Positions 44,399-53,800 of a stretch of 64,000 nt of DNA are shown piece by piece. The notes beneath the pieces are model-generated. The model was given only the letters and a program-made list of their open reading frames with translations, searched no databases and was not told the DNA's origin. Source of the DNA: a bacterium D16-36 (lineage in GTDB: Bacteria > Bacillota > Clostridia > Lachnospirales > Lachnospiraceae); assembly GCA_003611745.1 (NCBI GenBank), contig RAYF01000006.1, positions 28,114 through 92,113 on the forward strand, written 5' to 3'. Made by a program: the position numbers and the translations under genes. Numbering within the stretch: position 1 is the stretch's first letter; each line of letters opens with the position of its first letter.

Positions 44399-45385
44399 AT
44401 GCGAAAACCGTTAACGTGTGTTGAAATATGTGCAGGAGCAGGTGGTCAGGCTCTTGGACTTGCAGTGGCCGGATTCATTCATGTTGCACTTGTTGAATAT
44501 GAAGCAGATTACTGTAAAACTTTAAAATTAAATCGGCCTGAATGGAATGTAATTTGTACAGATGTGCATGATTTTGATGGAAAACCTTATCGGGGAGTGG
44601 ATTTATTGGCGGGTGGTGTGCCTTGTCCTCCTTTTTCTATTGCGGGTAAGCAGTTGGGAAAAGATGATGAACGAGATTTGTTCCCCGAAGCAATTCGATT
44701 GATTAAAGAAATAGAACCTAGAGCCGTTATGCTGGAAAATGTAAGAGGTTTTTTGGATGCAAGTTTTGATGAATATCGAAAACATATTCTTAAATCTATT
44801 GAAATGCTTGGATATGACGCACAAATTAAATTATTAAATTCTTCTGACTTTGCTGTTCCACAGCTCCGTCCCCGTGTGGTGATTGTTGCGATACGAAAAG
44901 ATGAAAATATTTCTTTTTCATATCCAAAGGGAAAAATGGGATGTGCGCCTACTGTTGGTGAGACACTATATGATTTAATGGCAGAAAACAAATGGGAAGG
45001 AGCAAAACTCTGGGCAAAAAATGCGAATAAGATTGCGCCAACCTTGGTTGGAGGGTCTAAAAAGCATGGAGGTCCTGATCTTGGACCAGTGAGAGCAAGA
45101 AAAGCATGGGCTGAACTCGGAATAGATGGGCGAGGGGTGGCTAATGCAGCACCAGAGCCGGGTTTTGAGGGAATGCCCCGTTTGACTAGCAGAATGATGG
45201 CAAGAATACAGGGATTTCCTGATACATGGACATTTGGGAAAAAGAAAACTGCTGCATGCCGGATGATTGGAAATGCGTTTCCACCGCCAGTAGCACAAGC
45301 AGTAGGAGAAAAAATAAAGGAGTGTTTGGAAAATGAATGCCTTGATAGCGAATGCGAGATTTCACTTTCACGAGCGGTTGTTTGA
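44399..45385 (+). CDS. C5-cytosine DNA methyltransferase
   Basis: 328 residues. Motif I CVEICAGAGGQALGL, motif IV GGVPCPPFS with catalytic Cys near residue 75, motif VI ENVRGF near 112, motif VIII QLRPRVVIVA, and motif X IGNAFPPPVAQAVG. The variable region before motif IX would recognise the target. The next gene encodes an NgoMIV-like endonuclease, so the target is probably GCCGGC. Its 3' end overlaps the endonuclease start by 53 bases. Its role is to protect host sites by methylation. Confidence 0.92.
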   Translation: MRKPLTCVEICAGAGGQALGLAVAGFIHVALVEYEADYCKTLKLNRPEWNVICTDVHDFDGKPYRGVDLLAGGVPCPPFSIAGKQLGKDDERDLFPEAIRLIKEIEPRAVMLENVRGFLDASFDEYRKHILKSIEMLGYDAQIKLLNSSDFAVPQLRPRVVIVAIRKDENISFSYPKGKMGCAPTVGETLYDLMAENKWEGAKLWAKNANKIAPTLVGGSKKHGGPDLGPVRARKAWAELGIDGRGVANAAPEPGFEGMPRLTSRMMARIQGFPDTWTFGKKKTAACRMIGNAFPPPVAQAVGEKIKECLENECLDSECEISLSRAVV

Positions 45386-46208
45386 AACGAATACATTGAC
45401 ATTGACTAAAGCAGGTGTGGCATCTAATGCAGATACCAGTAGCAGAGGTTCAAAAGCCATAGCGGGCAAAATTGTTGATATTTTAGTGGATGAGCATCAT
45501 CATACAGTTAATACAGTTGATAAAATTTCCGGACAAACACTGGGAAAGCAGTTTGAATTATTGACAATGGAATTTTTGCAGGAAACATTTCCGCATTTAC
45601 AAAACCTCCGTCCTGGTCAATGGTCGATATTACAGCTTGGCAATAATAACAGGCTCAAAACGAGTGATTTCGAGCAATATGAGCATTTGGCATATTTGAG
45701 TGCATTGACAGCAGAAAATGCACAATTAGCGGCTGCGTTGGGAAATGACTATCTTGTTGCGCCAGATGTGGTTATTTATCGTAATCTTTATGAAGATGAA
45801 GAAATTAATGCGAAGCAGTACATAGTTGATGATGAAATCAGTAGAATGGCAGATATTAGGAAGTCTAATGGTGGAAAGCCGTTACTTCATGCTAGTGTGT
45901 CGGCAAAATATACCATGCGGAGTGACCGGGCGCAGAACAGCCGTACGGAAGCGTTGAATCTGATTCGTAATAGAAAAGGGCACCTGCCACATATTGTTGT
46001 GGTGACAGCGGAACCGATGCCCATCCGATTAGCTTCATTAGCACTTGGAACTGGCGATATTGATTGTGTATATCACTTTGCGCTTTATGAATTGATTCGT
46101 GCGGTAAAGGAAGTTGGTTCTGAAGATGCTGTTGAAACTTTGGAAACACTTGTACAGGGGAAGCGGTTGAAAGATATTTCAGATTTGCCGTTGGATTTGG
46201 CTGTGTAA
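45333..46208 (+). CDS. NgoMIV-like type II restriction endonuclease
   Basis: 291 residues, colinear with the NgoMIV family as I recall it: ARFHFHERLFETNTLTLTKAG at the start, then AGKIVDIL, LRPGQWSILQL, and the end GKRLKDISDLPLDL. The metal-binding pair is the Asp in APDVVIY near 143 and the Lys in SVSAKYT near 191. RSDRAQNSR just after it is the base-reading segment in that family. NgoMIV cuts GCCGGC. AAAGGAG lies upstream of the ATG, inside the methyltransferase gene, so translation is probably coupled. Confidence 0.85.
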   Translation: MNALIANARFHFHERLFETNTLTLTKAGVASNADTSSRGSKAIAGKIVDILVDEHHHTVNTVDKISGQTLGKQFELLTMEFLQETFPHLQNLRPGQWSILQLGNNNRLKTSDFEQYEHLAYLSALTAENAQLAAALGNDYLVAPDVVIYRNLYEDEEINAKQYIVDDEISRMADIRKSNGGKPLLHASVSAKYTMRSDRAQNSRTEALNLIRNRKGHLPHIVVVTAEPMPIRLASLALGTGDIDCVYHFALYELIRAVKEVGSEDAVETLETLVQGKRLKDISDLPLDLAV

Positions 46209-46239
46209 TGATTAAGTAGAGTGTAGGTGCAAAATACAG

Positions 46240-47328
46240 ATGAAAAGTGTATTTATTATATTGGGAAATGGATTTACAATAGATTTTATAAACAAATACA
46301 ATGATTTTCTCGAAAATAAAAAAGAGAAGAGAGTGCGTATAGATGTTCAAAATTTATTTCGATATGGAGAGGTAATAGGAACGCCGTGGGATGATAAGCC
46401 TGGCTTTTTATCTTATAAGGTATGTCCTGCTTTATGGACTTTAGGGGCACGGCCTAATAATAATGCGATGGAAAGTAATGCGTTAATTGAGGAAATTATT
46501 TCTTGCGCTAATATGTTTTTTGATTTTATCAATGATCCAGATCAAAAAGCGAAGAGATTGGGCATGATAAATTCAGACGATGATAGAATATATTTGCGTG
46601 CTTATTGCGAATTAATTGTTTATTTGAGGCAGTTATTTTCATGGTATGATTCGTTGATTGATGATGTATTATTGAAGGAATTTGTTTCAACATGTCCAGA
46701 TTGGGGCTGGCTTTCATTTCTACAAAATTTGGATTTAAAAGAATATAAGAAAATTATTTTTGTATCATATAATTATGATGTGTGGTTAGAAAGAATATTA
46801 AAGTGTTTGGGATTAAACTATAGTGTATATGGATTTGATGATAATAACGATGATGTTATAGAAATAATTAAACCACATGGATCTATTAGCTTTGTTCCAA
46901 AGAATCACATAGATAGGTATGAGATAAATTATAATGTAGATGTTGATGGGCTGAAAATAGATGAGTTAGAATTAAATTATGATGCCTTGACAAAATATTC
47001 AACTGGTGCAATTATTCCTCCGGCAGGAGATTCGGCAAGACTACAGATAACTTCGTCATGGGCTGCCACTATCCGAAATGAAGCTATCAAGAAAGCAAAA
47101 GAGTTGTCGAATGATAAAGAAAGCATTGTCGTAATGTGCGGAATATCTTATTGGCATGTTGATCGAAGGGAGATTGATGAGTTATTGATAAATCTTAATT
47201 CAGATACAGAACTTACATTTATCAATCCTGTTCCCCCCAGAGACTTGAATGCTGTATTGATTAGTATTTTTAAGAATTATGTGTTGCAGACATCATCAGA
47301 TAATATTGGAGGAATTATTAATGGCTAA
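46240..47328 (+). CDS. SIR2-like domain protein, putative defence NADase
   Basis: 362 residues, no membrane segment. SIR2-like motifs are LGNGFTIDF (glycine-rich NAD loop, residues 8-16), SYNYDVWLE (near 176) and KPHGS (near 210), the order seen in SIR2-domain phage-defence proteins that destroy NAD. Classical deacetylase zinc cysteines are absent. It starts 31 bases after the endonuclease stop and overlaps the DUF262 gene by eight bases, so it belongs to the same operon. Role in abortive infection is inferred. The recognised trigger is unknown. Confidence 0.8.
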   Translation: MKSVFIILGNGFTIDFINKYNDFLENKKEKRVRIDVQNLFRYGEVIGTPWDDKPGFLSYKVCPALWTLGARPNNNAMESNALIEEIISCANMFFDFINDPDQKAKRLGMINSDDDRIYLRAYCELIVYLRQLFSWYDSLIDDVLLKEFVSTCPDWGWLSFLQNLDLKEYKKIIFVSYNYDVWLERILKCLGLNYSVYGFDDNNDDVIEIIKPHGSISFVPKNHIDRYEINYNVDVDGLKIDELELNYDALTKYSTGAIIPPAGDSARLQITSSWAATIRNEAIKKAKELSNDKESIVVMCGISYWHVDRREIDELLINLNSDTELTFINPVPPRDLNAVLISIFKNYVLQTSSDNIGGIING

Positions 47329-48406
47329 ATTTTTTGAAAGGAACTCGACCAAACTTACGGTGTCGGAATTTTATGACAATTACATTTTGAAAAAATATAA
47401 TTTTGATGCAAGCTATCAGAGGAAAAGCGATGTTTGGGCAGAAGATAAAAAATCTTTTTTGATTGATTCTATTTTAAAGAATTATCCGATTCCTGCTATA
47501 TTTATGCGTCCTATTGTGGATAATAATGGAAAAACAAAATATGATATCGTTGATGGAAAGCAGAGACTTCAAGCGATAATTAGTTTTATCGAAGAAGATA
47601 TACCGTTAACAACATATTTTGCAGAAGATAGATTTTTAGATGAACAAAGTAGGAATTTAGCAGAAAATATTGCAGGAAAAAAATTTGAAGATATAAAGAA
47701 AGAAAAGGGTAGTGGAGATTACGTTAAGCAATTTTGGACATATACATTACAAATTGAATATTTATATGAGGATGATTTAGATTTGGTTTCCTCCGTGTTT
47801 GATCGTTTAAATAGGAACGGAGAGCCACTTAATCCACAGGAATTGAGAAATGCAAAATATTCAACTACTCCGTTATTAAAGTTAATTAAAGAATTATCGA
47901 ATATATCATTTTTAAAAGATAAACGTGAGCGCTTGAAAATTGAACGCATGGAAGATGAAGAGTTTGTCTCTGAACTGCTTTTTTTGGTTTTGAATAGGAA
48001 AGCTTTAGATTCTAAACCGGCTGTATTAGAGGCTCAATATGAAAAATATAAGGATGATATGGAGATACTTGGAAAAGGGGCAAAAGAATTTAATAGAGTT
48101 ATTGAATTTATGGAAAGTTTGGAATTGGATTATGAAAATAATAAGCGGCTATGTTGGACTACCCATTTATATACATTGTTTTCGTTCTGCTGGTATTGTG
48201 TAAATAATGATATTGAAGCTGAAAAAGTAAAAAATTCGGTTTTGAATTTTTATAATGAGTACTTTTCGAGAAATACAAAGTATACTGGTTATTTGAAAGA
48301 ATATAAAGATGCTGCTTCTAGTAGGACACGTTCAGCAAGCCAGAAAAATAATAGAATGAATGCTCTGCTTAAATATTGTAGTTTTAATGTGGCAGAAGAA
48401 ATTTGA
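47321..48406 (+). CDS. DUF262-domain protein
   Basis: 361 residues. The DUF262 (GmrSD N-terminal, ParB-like) motifs are FDASYQRKSDVW, the nucleotide-binding DGKQRLQAI near residue 78, and FDRLNRNGEPLNPQELRNA near 160. A helical C-terminal half follows. The HNH nuclease domain (DUF1524) of full GmrSD is missing. DUF262 proteins sense or hydrolyse nucleotides in several defence systems. ATG 47321 has GGAGG eight bases upstream, inside the SIR2 gene. Probably works with the SIR2 protein. Confidence 0.8.
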   Translation: MAKFFERNSTKLTVSEFYDNYILKKYNFDASYQRKSDVWAEDKKSFLIDSILKNYPIPAIFMRPIVDNNGKTKYDIVDGKQRLQAIISFIEEDIPLTTYFAEDRFLDEQSRNLAENIAGKKFEDIKKEKGSGDYVKQFWTYTLQIEYLYEDDLDLVSSVFDRLNRNGEPLNPQELRNAKYSTTPLLKLIKELSNISFLKDKRERLKIERMEDEEFVSELLFLVLNRKALDSKPAVLEAQYEKYKDDMEILGKGAKEFNRVIEFMESLELDYENNKRLCWTTHLYTLFSFCWYCVNNDIEAEKVKNSVLNFYNEYFSRNTKYTGYLKEYKDAASSRTRSASQKNNRMNALLKYCSFNVAEEI

Positions 48407-48550
48407 ATGCGTGGCAACATTTTGGCAACGGAAAATCAGCAAGCCATAATAAATGATGTAATTGATGTAAAAGTAGGCGTATATTTGCATAAAACTTAAA
48501 CAAAAATAATTAAGAGAAACAAAGAACATGCCGAGTTCGAATAGTAAACA

Positions 48551-48595
48551 AAAAGCCGGGAAGCTGCATAAACAGCGGACTTTCCGGCTTTTGAG
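48551..48595. terminator. Bidirectional terminator between the DUF262 and HEPN genes
   Basis: AAAAGCCGG (48551-48559) and CCGGCTTTT (48584-48592) frame a longer imperfect stem, with A/T runs on both sides. It ends both converging transcripts. Confidence 0.8.
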
Positions 48596-48630
48596 GTGGG
48601 GTGTGATACCTTTTTGATATCTATATTAGT

Positions 48631-49637
48631 CTAAAAGAAAAATACGATATTATCAATATCAAATGATAAATAACTAGCTCTGGATTGAACGTATTCCATA
48701 AAATCTGGAATGTCGGCGATAAGGGATGATAAAGCAGTATAAATAATATTTGCATTTTCGGCATTTTGTTTACTGCTGTTGTAATTATTTAAAAGCATAT
48801 CTATAAAAAGGTCGTTTTTTTCAATTAAGTTTTGCTTAATATAGAATTTGATAAACTTTTGGTTTTTTGTTATCCACCAGTTAAAGGCGTGACTTTCTTT
48901 GGTGCCTTTATCAAAAAATTCATTTATAACTTCCCTATAACCATAAGAAGATAAATAAGTAAAATCTTCATCTTTGGGTATAGAGTTTTCATTTAGATAT
49001 GCACATTCTCGAATAAATTCTTTTATTTCATTTTGCGGAACAAGAGAATTTCTGAAGCAGAAGTCAAAAAAGCATGAAAATTTGGGATTTCTATTGATTG
49101 AGGTATTTCATGTACTAACGGTGTAATATCTGCGTCTAAAGGTGCATATGTTTCATCAAAATGATGAGATATTTTTATTAATAAATTATGTTCACTGCCA
49201 GATACGACAATTTTATTTATATTATCCATTAAAAAAGTCCAAAAAGACTCAACGTGTGAATTTGAAATAGAGTTGTTTTTTAAGTGTGCGCAATCATTTC
49301 TCCGATCTCTCCAATATCGAATTTGGTTTCTGATGGAATTAGTTAATTTAAAATATTTATTATCTGAACGGAGCAATAACTCAAATACAGTTTGCTCAGC
49401 AATATTATCATCTAACAGAAGATGTAATTTGGCGTTCCATTCATTTTCAATTACTTCAGAGGGTTTTGGAGATTCAAAAAGTCGTTTCCTAATTATTTCT
49501 ATAAATCCGATATATGATAAAAGTAAAGCTGCTCTATTAGCATTGTTTTTATAACATAGGACTGCTTCTGCAAAAAGATTTTTAGCATGTGTTGGTAAAG
49601 TGGAATCATCAAGCCACTTTTCAAAAAAAATTTTCAT
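48631..49637 (-). pseudogene. HEPN-type protein, frameshifted in a homopolymer
   Basis: The first frame gives about 205 residues from ATG 49637 and carries RRNDCAHLK, a R-x4-H motif typical of HEPN ribonucleases. It leaves frame at a run of six A on the plus strand (49076-49081). With seven A the frame continues through FFDFCFRNSLVPQNEIKEFI to a stop at 48631, giving one protein of about 335 residues. The ATG overlaps the XRE stop (TAATG). It may be a broken toxin, a phase-variable gene or a sequencing error. Confidence 0.6.
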
Positions 49638-50116
49638 TATACGTTTCTCCATTTGTAACTATTATTTTTCTTATAATTTCCTTTTTCATCAACACTGCTA
49701 CTCGTAGCAGGCCAGTTGATTTTCCATTCAAAATACTCGTCCTCTGAAATTTCTCCACTTTTCAACTGCTCTTTCCGCAGACACCACTCCCGCATGAAAT
49801 CATTGACTAACCCATACTCTAGCCACATACCCACCGGGGCATGAGCAGGCCAGTCGTCATTGTCATAGTAACGCACCGATTTATCATCAGAAGCATTGCA
49901 TTTGCCGGGAGTGACGCCAATAAAATGGATATAATTGACGTTCAGTATCTTTGCCATTTCCATTAAAGTGTTGTTTTTGGGAACACGATAGCCGGATTCA
50001 TACTGTGCGATACGAACATCAGCATTGCGTTCCTCGTATCCCAATTTCAAGCCTAGTTCACGCTGTGTCAAGCCTCGGAACGTGCGTATTCTCTTTATCC
50101 GTTCTCCTAATACCAT
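49637..50116 (-). CDS. XRE-family regulator paired with the HEPN gene
   Basis: 159 residues. N-terminal helix-turn-helix (IRTFRGLTQRELGLKLGYEE, then YESGYRVPKNNTLMEMA). The C-terminal half has MWLEYGLVNDFMREW and KSGEISEDEYFEWKINWP, common in Lachnospiraceae regulators. AAAGGA favours ATG 50116. Its stop shares a base with the HEPN start, so the two are co-translated. Likely the regulator or antidote of the HEPN protein. Confidence 0.75.
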   Translation of the reverse strand: MVLGERIKRIRTFRGLTQRELGLKLGYEERNADVRIAQYESGYRVPKNNTLMEMAKILNVNYIHFIGVTPGKCNASDDKSVRYYDNDDWPAHAPVGMWLEYGLVNDFMREWCLRKEQLKSGEISEDEYFEWKINWPATSSSVDEKGNYKKNNSYKWRNV

Positions 50117-50138
50117 AGTCATGTTTCCTTTCTGAAAA

Positions 50139-50516
50139 TTAGAATGATTGTTTTGGAATTATCATGTTACATCTGCTCCACAACTCGCCTTTATATGCAA
50201 ATACATCTTTATCAATCTTTCTTTCAACAAAGCCGACTTTTTCATAACATTGCTTTGTTAATACGTTTTCACTGAAAACATTTAGTTGAACCGCTTTTGT
50301 GCCGGTTATCTGAAAAGCGAATTGCAGAGTCAGATTCAGCATTTCTTTTCCGTAACCTTTTCCACGTTTGGTTTTATCAACAATAACAAATTTAAGAAAA
50401 CCAATATTGTCTGCTATATTGACAGAATAACAGAAGAAGCCTGCTACCTGTCCGCTGTTTTCAGTTGCGACATAAGCACTGTCCGTCCAGTCCATTGCAT
50501 TTTCTCTAATTTTCAA
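50139..50516 (-). pseudogene. GNAT acetyltransferase, 5'-truncated
   Basis: About 120 residues of a GNAT fold: IGFLKFVIVDKTKRGKGYGKEML is the acetyl-CoA-binding strand and loop, and CYEKVGFVERKI is the usual C-terminal end. The first strand and helix of the fold are missing, and no ATG with RBS precedes it. Truncation falls where the TnpW-like remnant begins at 50517, so an element junction removed the 5' end. Confidence 0.55.
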
Positions 50517-50722
50517 CAGACAATTGAAAAAACACGTTATTTAGCCGAGGTACATTTTTCTGATACAAGTACCCAAAGTGTAACGGATAAACTAAAACGC
50601 ATTATTCTCTATGACTTAGAGCCTAGCTGTGTATTTTTTCAATCCTCGCTAAATATCGCTATGGGACACGAAATTGGCAATATTTATGCAAAGGATACCT
50701 TGAAAAATGCGAAGTATGCTTA
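50517..50722 (+). pseudogene. TnpW-like transposon protein remnant
   Basis: The plus strand reads EKTRYLAEVHFSDTSTQSV followed by TDKLKRIILYDLE, resembling the small TnpW proteins of conjugative transposons ('HFS-x-TS-x-ET', then a basic helix). The start is missing. A further 30 residues follow before the stop at 50722. It marks the right edge of the accessory island. Confidence 0.45.
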
Positions 50723-50801
50723 ATTGTCCACAATGAATTTTTTTTGTGCTAGACTGAAATAACTTTAGACAAAATATATAAGAGAGAGGAGACAGTAAGC
50801 T

Positions 50802-53800
50802 ATGAAGCTAAAAAGGAAACGAAAGACTTACGGCAGGCGGGCATTGAGCCTTTTGCTGTGTGTGGGTATGTTGGTTCCTTCGATGCAGGGGCTGACCGTG
50901 AGAGCAGCAGAGAAGGAACCGGTATATCTGAAATCTTCCAGAATTGCGGCGGACAAGCTGCCAGAGGGTGATTACATATACTTTGGCACAGCGTCTGCTA
51001 CGGTGGAAGAGAGAGGAGAATACGCTGTAAAACTGTACAGGGAAGGAAATCTGGACAAAAAAGCAAGCGTGGATATCCATACCATTGACATGATGGCGTT
51101 GTATGGTGAGGATTATGAACTTGACATGGAAGGGGTCAGGGAGACCGGTGACGGTGAGAGCATCCTTGAAAAATATGTAAAGGGCAAAGCGGTTACAGGC
51201 ACAGATGAACCAGCCTCCGTAGCAGCATCTTCTGAACCGGAAGAGAGTTCTGTTAAAAGTTTTGAAGAAATAGTAGCTGAGAGTAGAAGTACAGGGACTA
51301 GTGCTTCTGAAACCAGCACGCTTGCCAAAGAGAAGGAGGAGCAGACAGGCGAGAAATCCAGAGAACTTGTGGAAACAGAACCGGAAGAGCAGGGGCTTAT
51401 GGATGCCATTATGGGTGAGCTTATTGCGGATGCCATGGAGGATCTGGATTCTTCCAGCGAGAGTACAGTGACATTTGAGAAGGGTGAGAGCGAGAAGACG
51501 GTAAAGTTCCGCATTCTTGAGGATGATAAGACCGAGGGTACAGAAGGGTTTTCCCTCCTGCTGGTAAATCCACAGGATGCAGAGCTTTATGAGGTGACAT
51601 CCCTGTCCGTTTCTATACGGGATGCCCAGAAAGCGGAGCATTCTAAAGTATCCTTTTCTAAAAAGGAATACCAGGCTAAGGACGGCAAGGCGGCCATTAC
51701 CGTAAAAAGGACGGGTGCAGAGTATTCTGTCTGTGAACTGGCGCTTCGGACTAGTGGGGAAACGGCAAAAGCCGGCACAAATTATACGGAGACGAACATG
51801 CTTATCTCTTTTGCGCCATATGAGATGGAGAAAAAGGTTGAGCTTGATGTCTGCGGGAGTGGTACATTTAAGGTGATGCTCACTGATTTGACTGCATGCG
51901 ACGAGGGTGAATTTGCGAAGGCCTCTGTAGAGATTAAGGAAGGGAAGGAAATCAGCAAACCTTCCGAAGCATTGCGTGCTGCTGCGAAAGCAGGGACGTC
52001 ATCTTTTGATATATCAATTAAAGGGCAGAATTATACAGTAGAATATACAAAGGGTGCAGCGACGGGCAAGATTATGGATAATAGTTATGAACCGGCTGTT
52101 CAGGCAGGAACCTATTATTTTGCCGCAGATAAGTCACATGGAGGTTACTTCACGTATGGCCACTTAGGAGGCGATAAGCCATCATGGCTGGGACACCGGG
52201 ACACGGATTACCAGACTAAGGGTGAATATGGGCGCCTCAGGTACTATTCTCCGACAGCATGGCATAAAGGATGGGTTTATGGCGAGCTGCCGGGAGCGAA
52301 TGTGTGGGGAGCATATTACAATTACTTTATCCCTGACTGGGCTACAGATGACGGAACCACCGATGCAGGGGAAAGACGGCTGGAAGTTTGGGATGGGAAT
52401 AGATTAATAGATACAACATACAGTCATGGCTCACATGGTAGGCAGCAGAATGAGAATGCTATAGTAAATAAGAAAGACCAGAAGGTTACCGTAAGAGTTT
52501 ATGCTTATGATACCTCAGGAGCCTGCCGCAAATCCTATATTAAGCTGTATGGTCTGTGTGCTATGTACCGGAAGTTCAATATCAGCGTTGAGAATGGAAC
52601 TGCTTTAAAATATGAGGGTTCTACATCAGCAGGTATGGAGCCACTGACGGTTACGGTAGACTGCGGGGCGCAGCCAAAGGATGCGAACATTGACACGAGA
52701 GATATCTATGCAAATCAGGATACAAATAAGTCTAATCTGGTGTTCAGTGTCAAAGATTCTTATGTGAATGGCCACAATGGAATGTTTGGCCATATTAAAG
52801 GCTATCAGATTACGATTGATCCAGGAAAGGGAAATGATAAAATCACTAGGCTGAATTATCCAAGCGATTACGTTACCTGGCTGCGCAGTAAGAAAGGCAA
52901 TAAAATAGGTATTTCGAACTCGGAGATAGACAGAACGATTAATAAGGTTAACGCTAATCTGGATACCGTTCCGTATGACCGGCTTTTTGTCCAGTGGATT
53001 AGTGCAAATCAGAAAGATACGGCGACAGACAATATAAGCTACGGTTATAAGCAGAACCTGAAATTTAAGCCGGTATTTGATTATAATAATGTGACAGTGG
53101 AAGTGCTTGCACCAAATGGAGGCGGAAAAGGGCATTTTACTGATTCCAAGCTTTCTAAGACAGGAAAGTATACATTCCATGCCGGTGACAACCTGACACT
53201 TGATGCTGTTGCTGATGATGCGGGTAATTATGAGGTAATAGGATATGAGGTTTCCACAGACGGGGTGAACTTTAATACCATCCGGGACACAAAGCAGTTA
53301 TTTTTAGAGGGAAGCCTGAAATTGAACTATTACCGCATCCGTCCGGTGATACAGCGGAAGAAAAATGTAATTGAAATAAATTTTAAGGACAACAATGCGA
53401 AGTCAAAGTTTGAGATTCAGGGGCTTATCTCGCAGAGCGCACTGAATAGCCTTGGCAAAGATTATGAATCCTTAAAGGGTAAGAATATCCTGATTACCAA
53501 TCCGGAAGGCAGGACAACGTTAGATAAAATCACTCCTGTTCCGGGCAAGGAATATATGGTAAGGATTCTGCAGAAAGACAGCAGCGGAAATACAATATAC
53601 CAGCCGCGGGTAAAAATGAAGTCTGCCAATACGACATATACGACGCAGTTATTCCAGTTTGTGGCTGGGTCGGCGCCGGTAGACAATGTTGTTGAGATAG
53701 GGAGCAGAAGTGTTCCAAGGTCTTCCTTAAAGACATTCAGGATTATTGGCAACCTGAACTCTGCCTATGCGCCAATCAGGGCGAACGGGCTTGAGGTAAA

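Noticed and set aside
44587..45402. 271-codon minus-strand frame across the methyltransferase
   Set aside because: The plus strand carries all methyltransferase motifs; the reverse frame has no family features.
50808..51641. 277-codon minus-strand frame opposite the start of the giant gene
   Set aside because: No RBS or recognisable product; the plus strand has signal peptide and Calx-beta domains.
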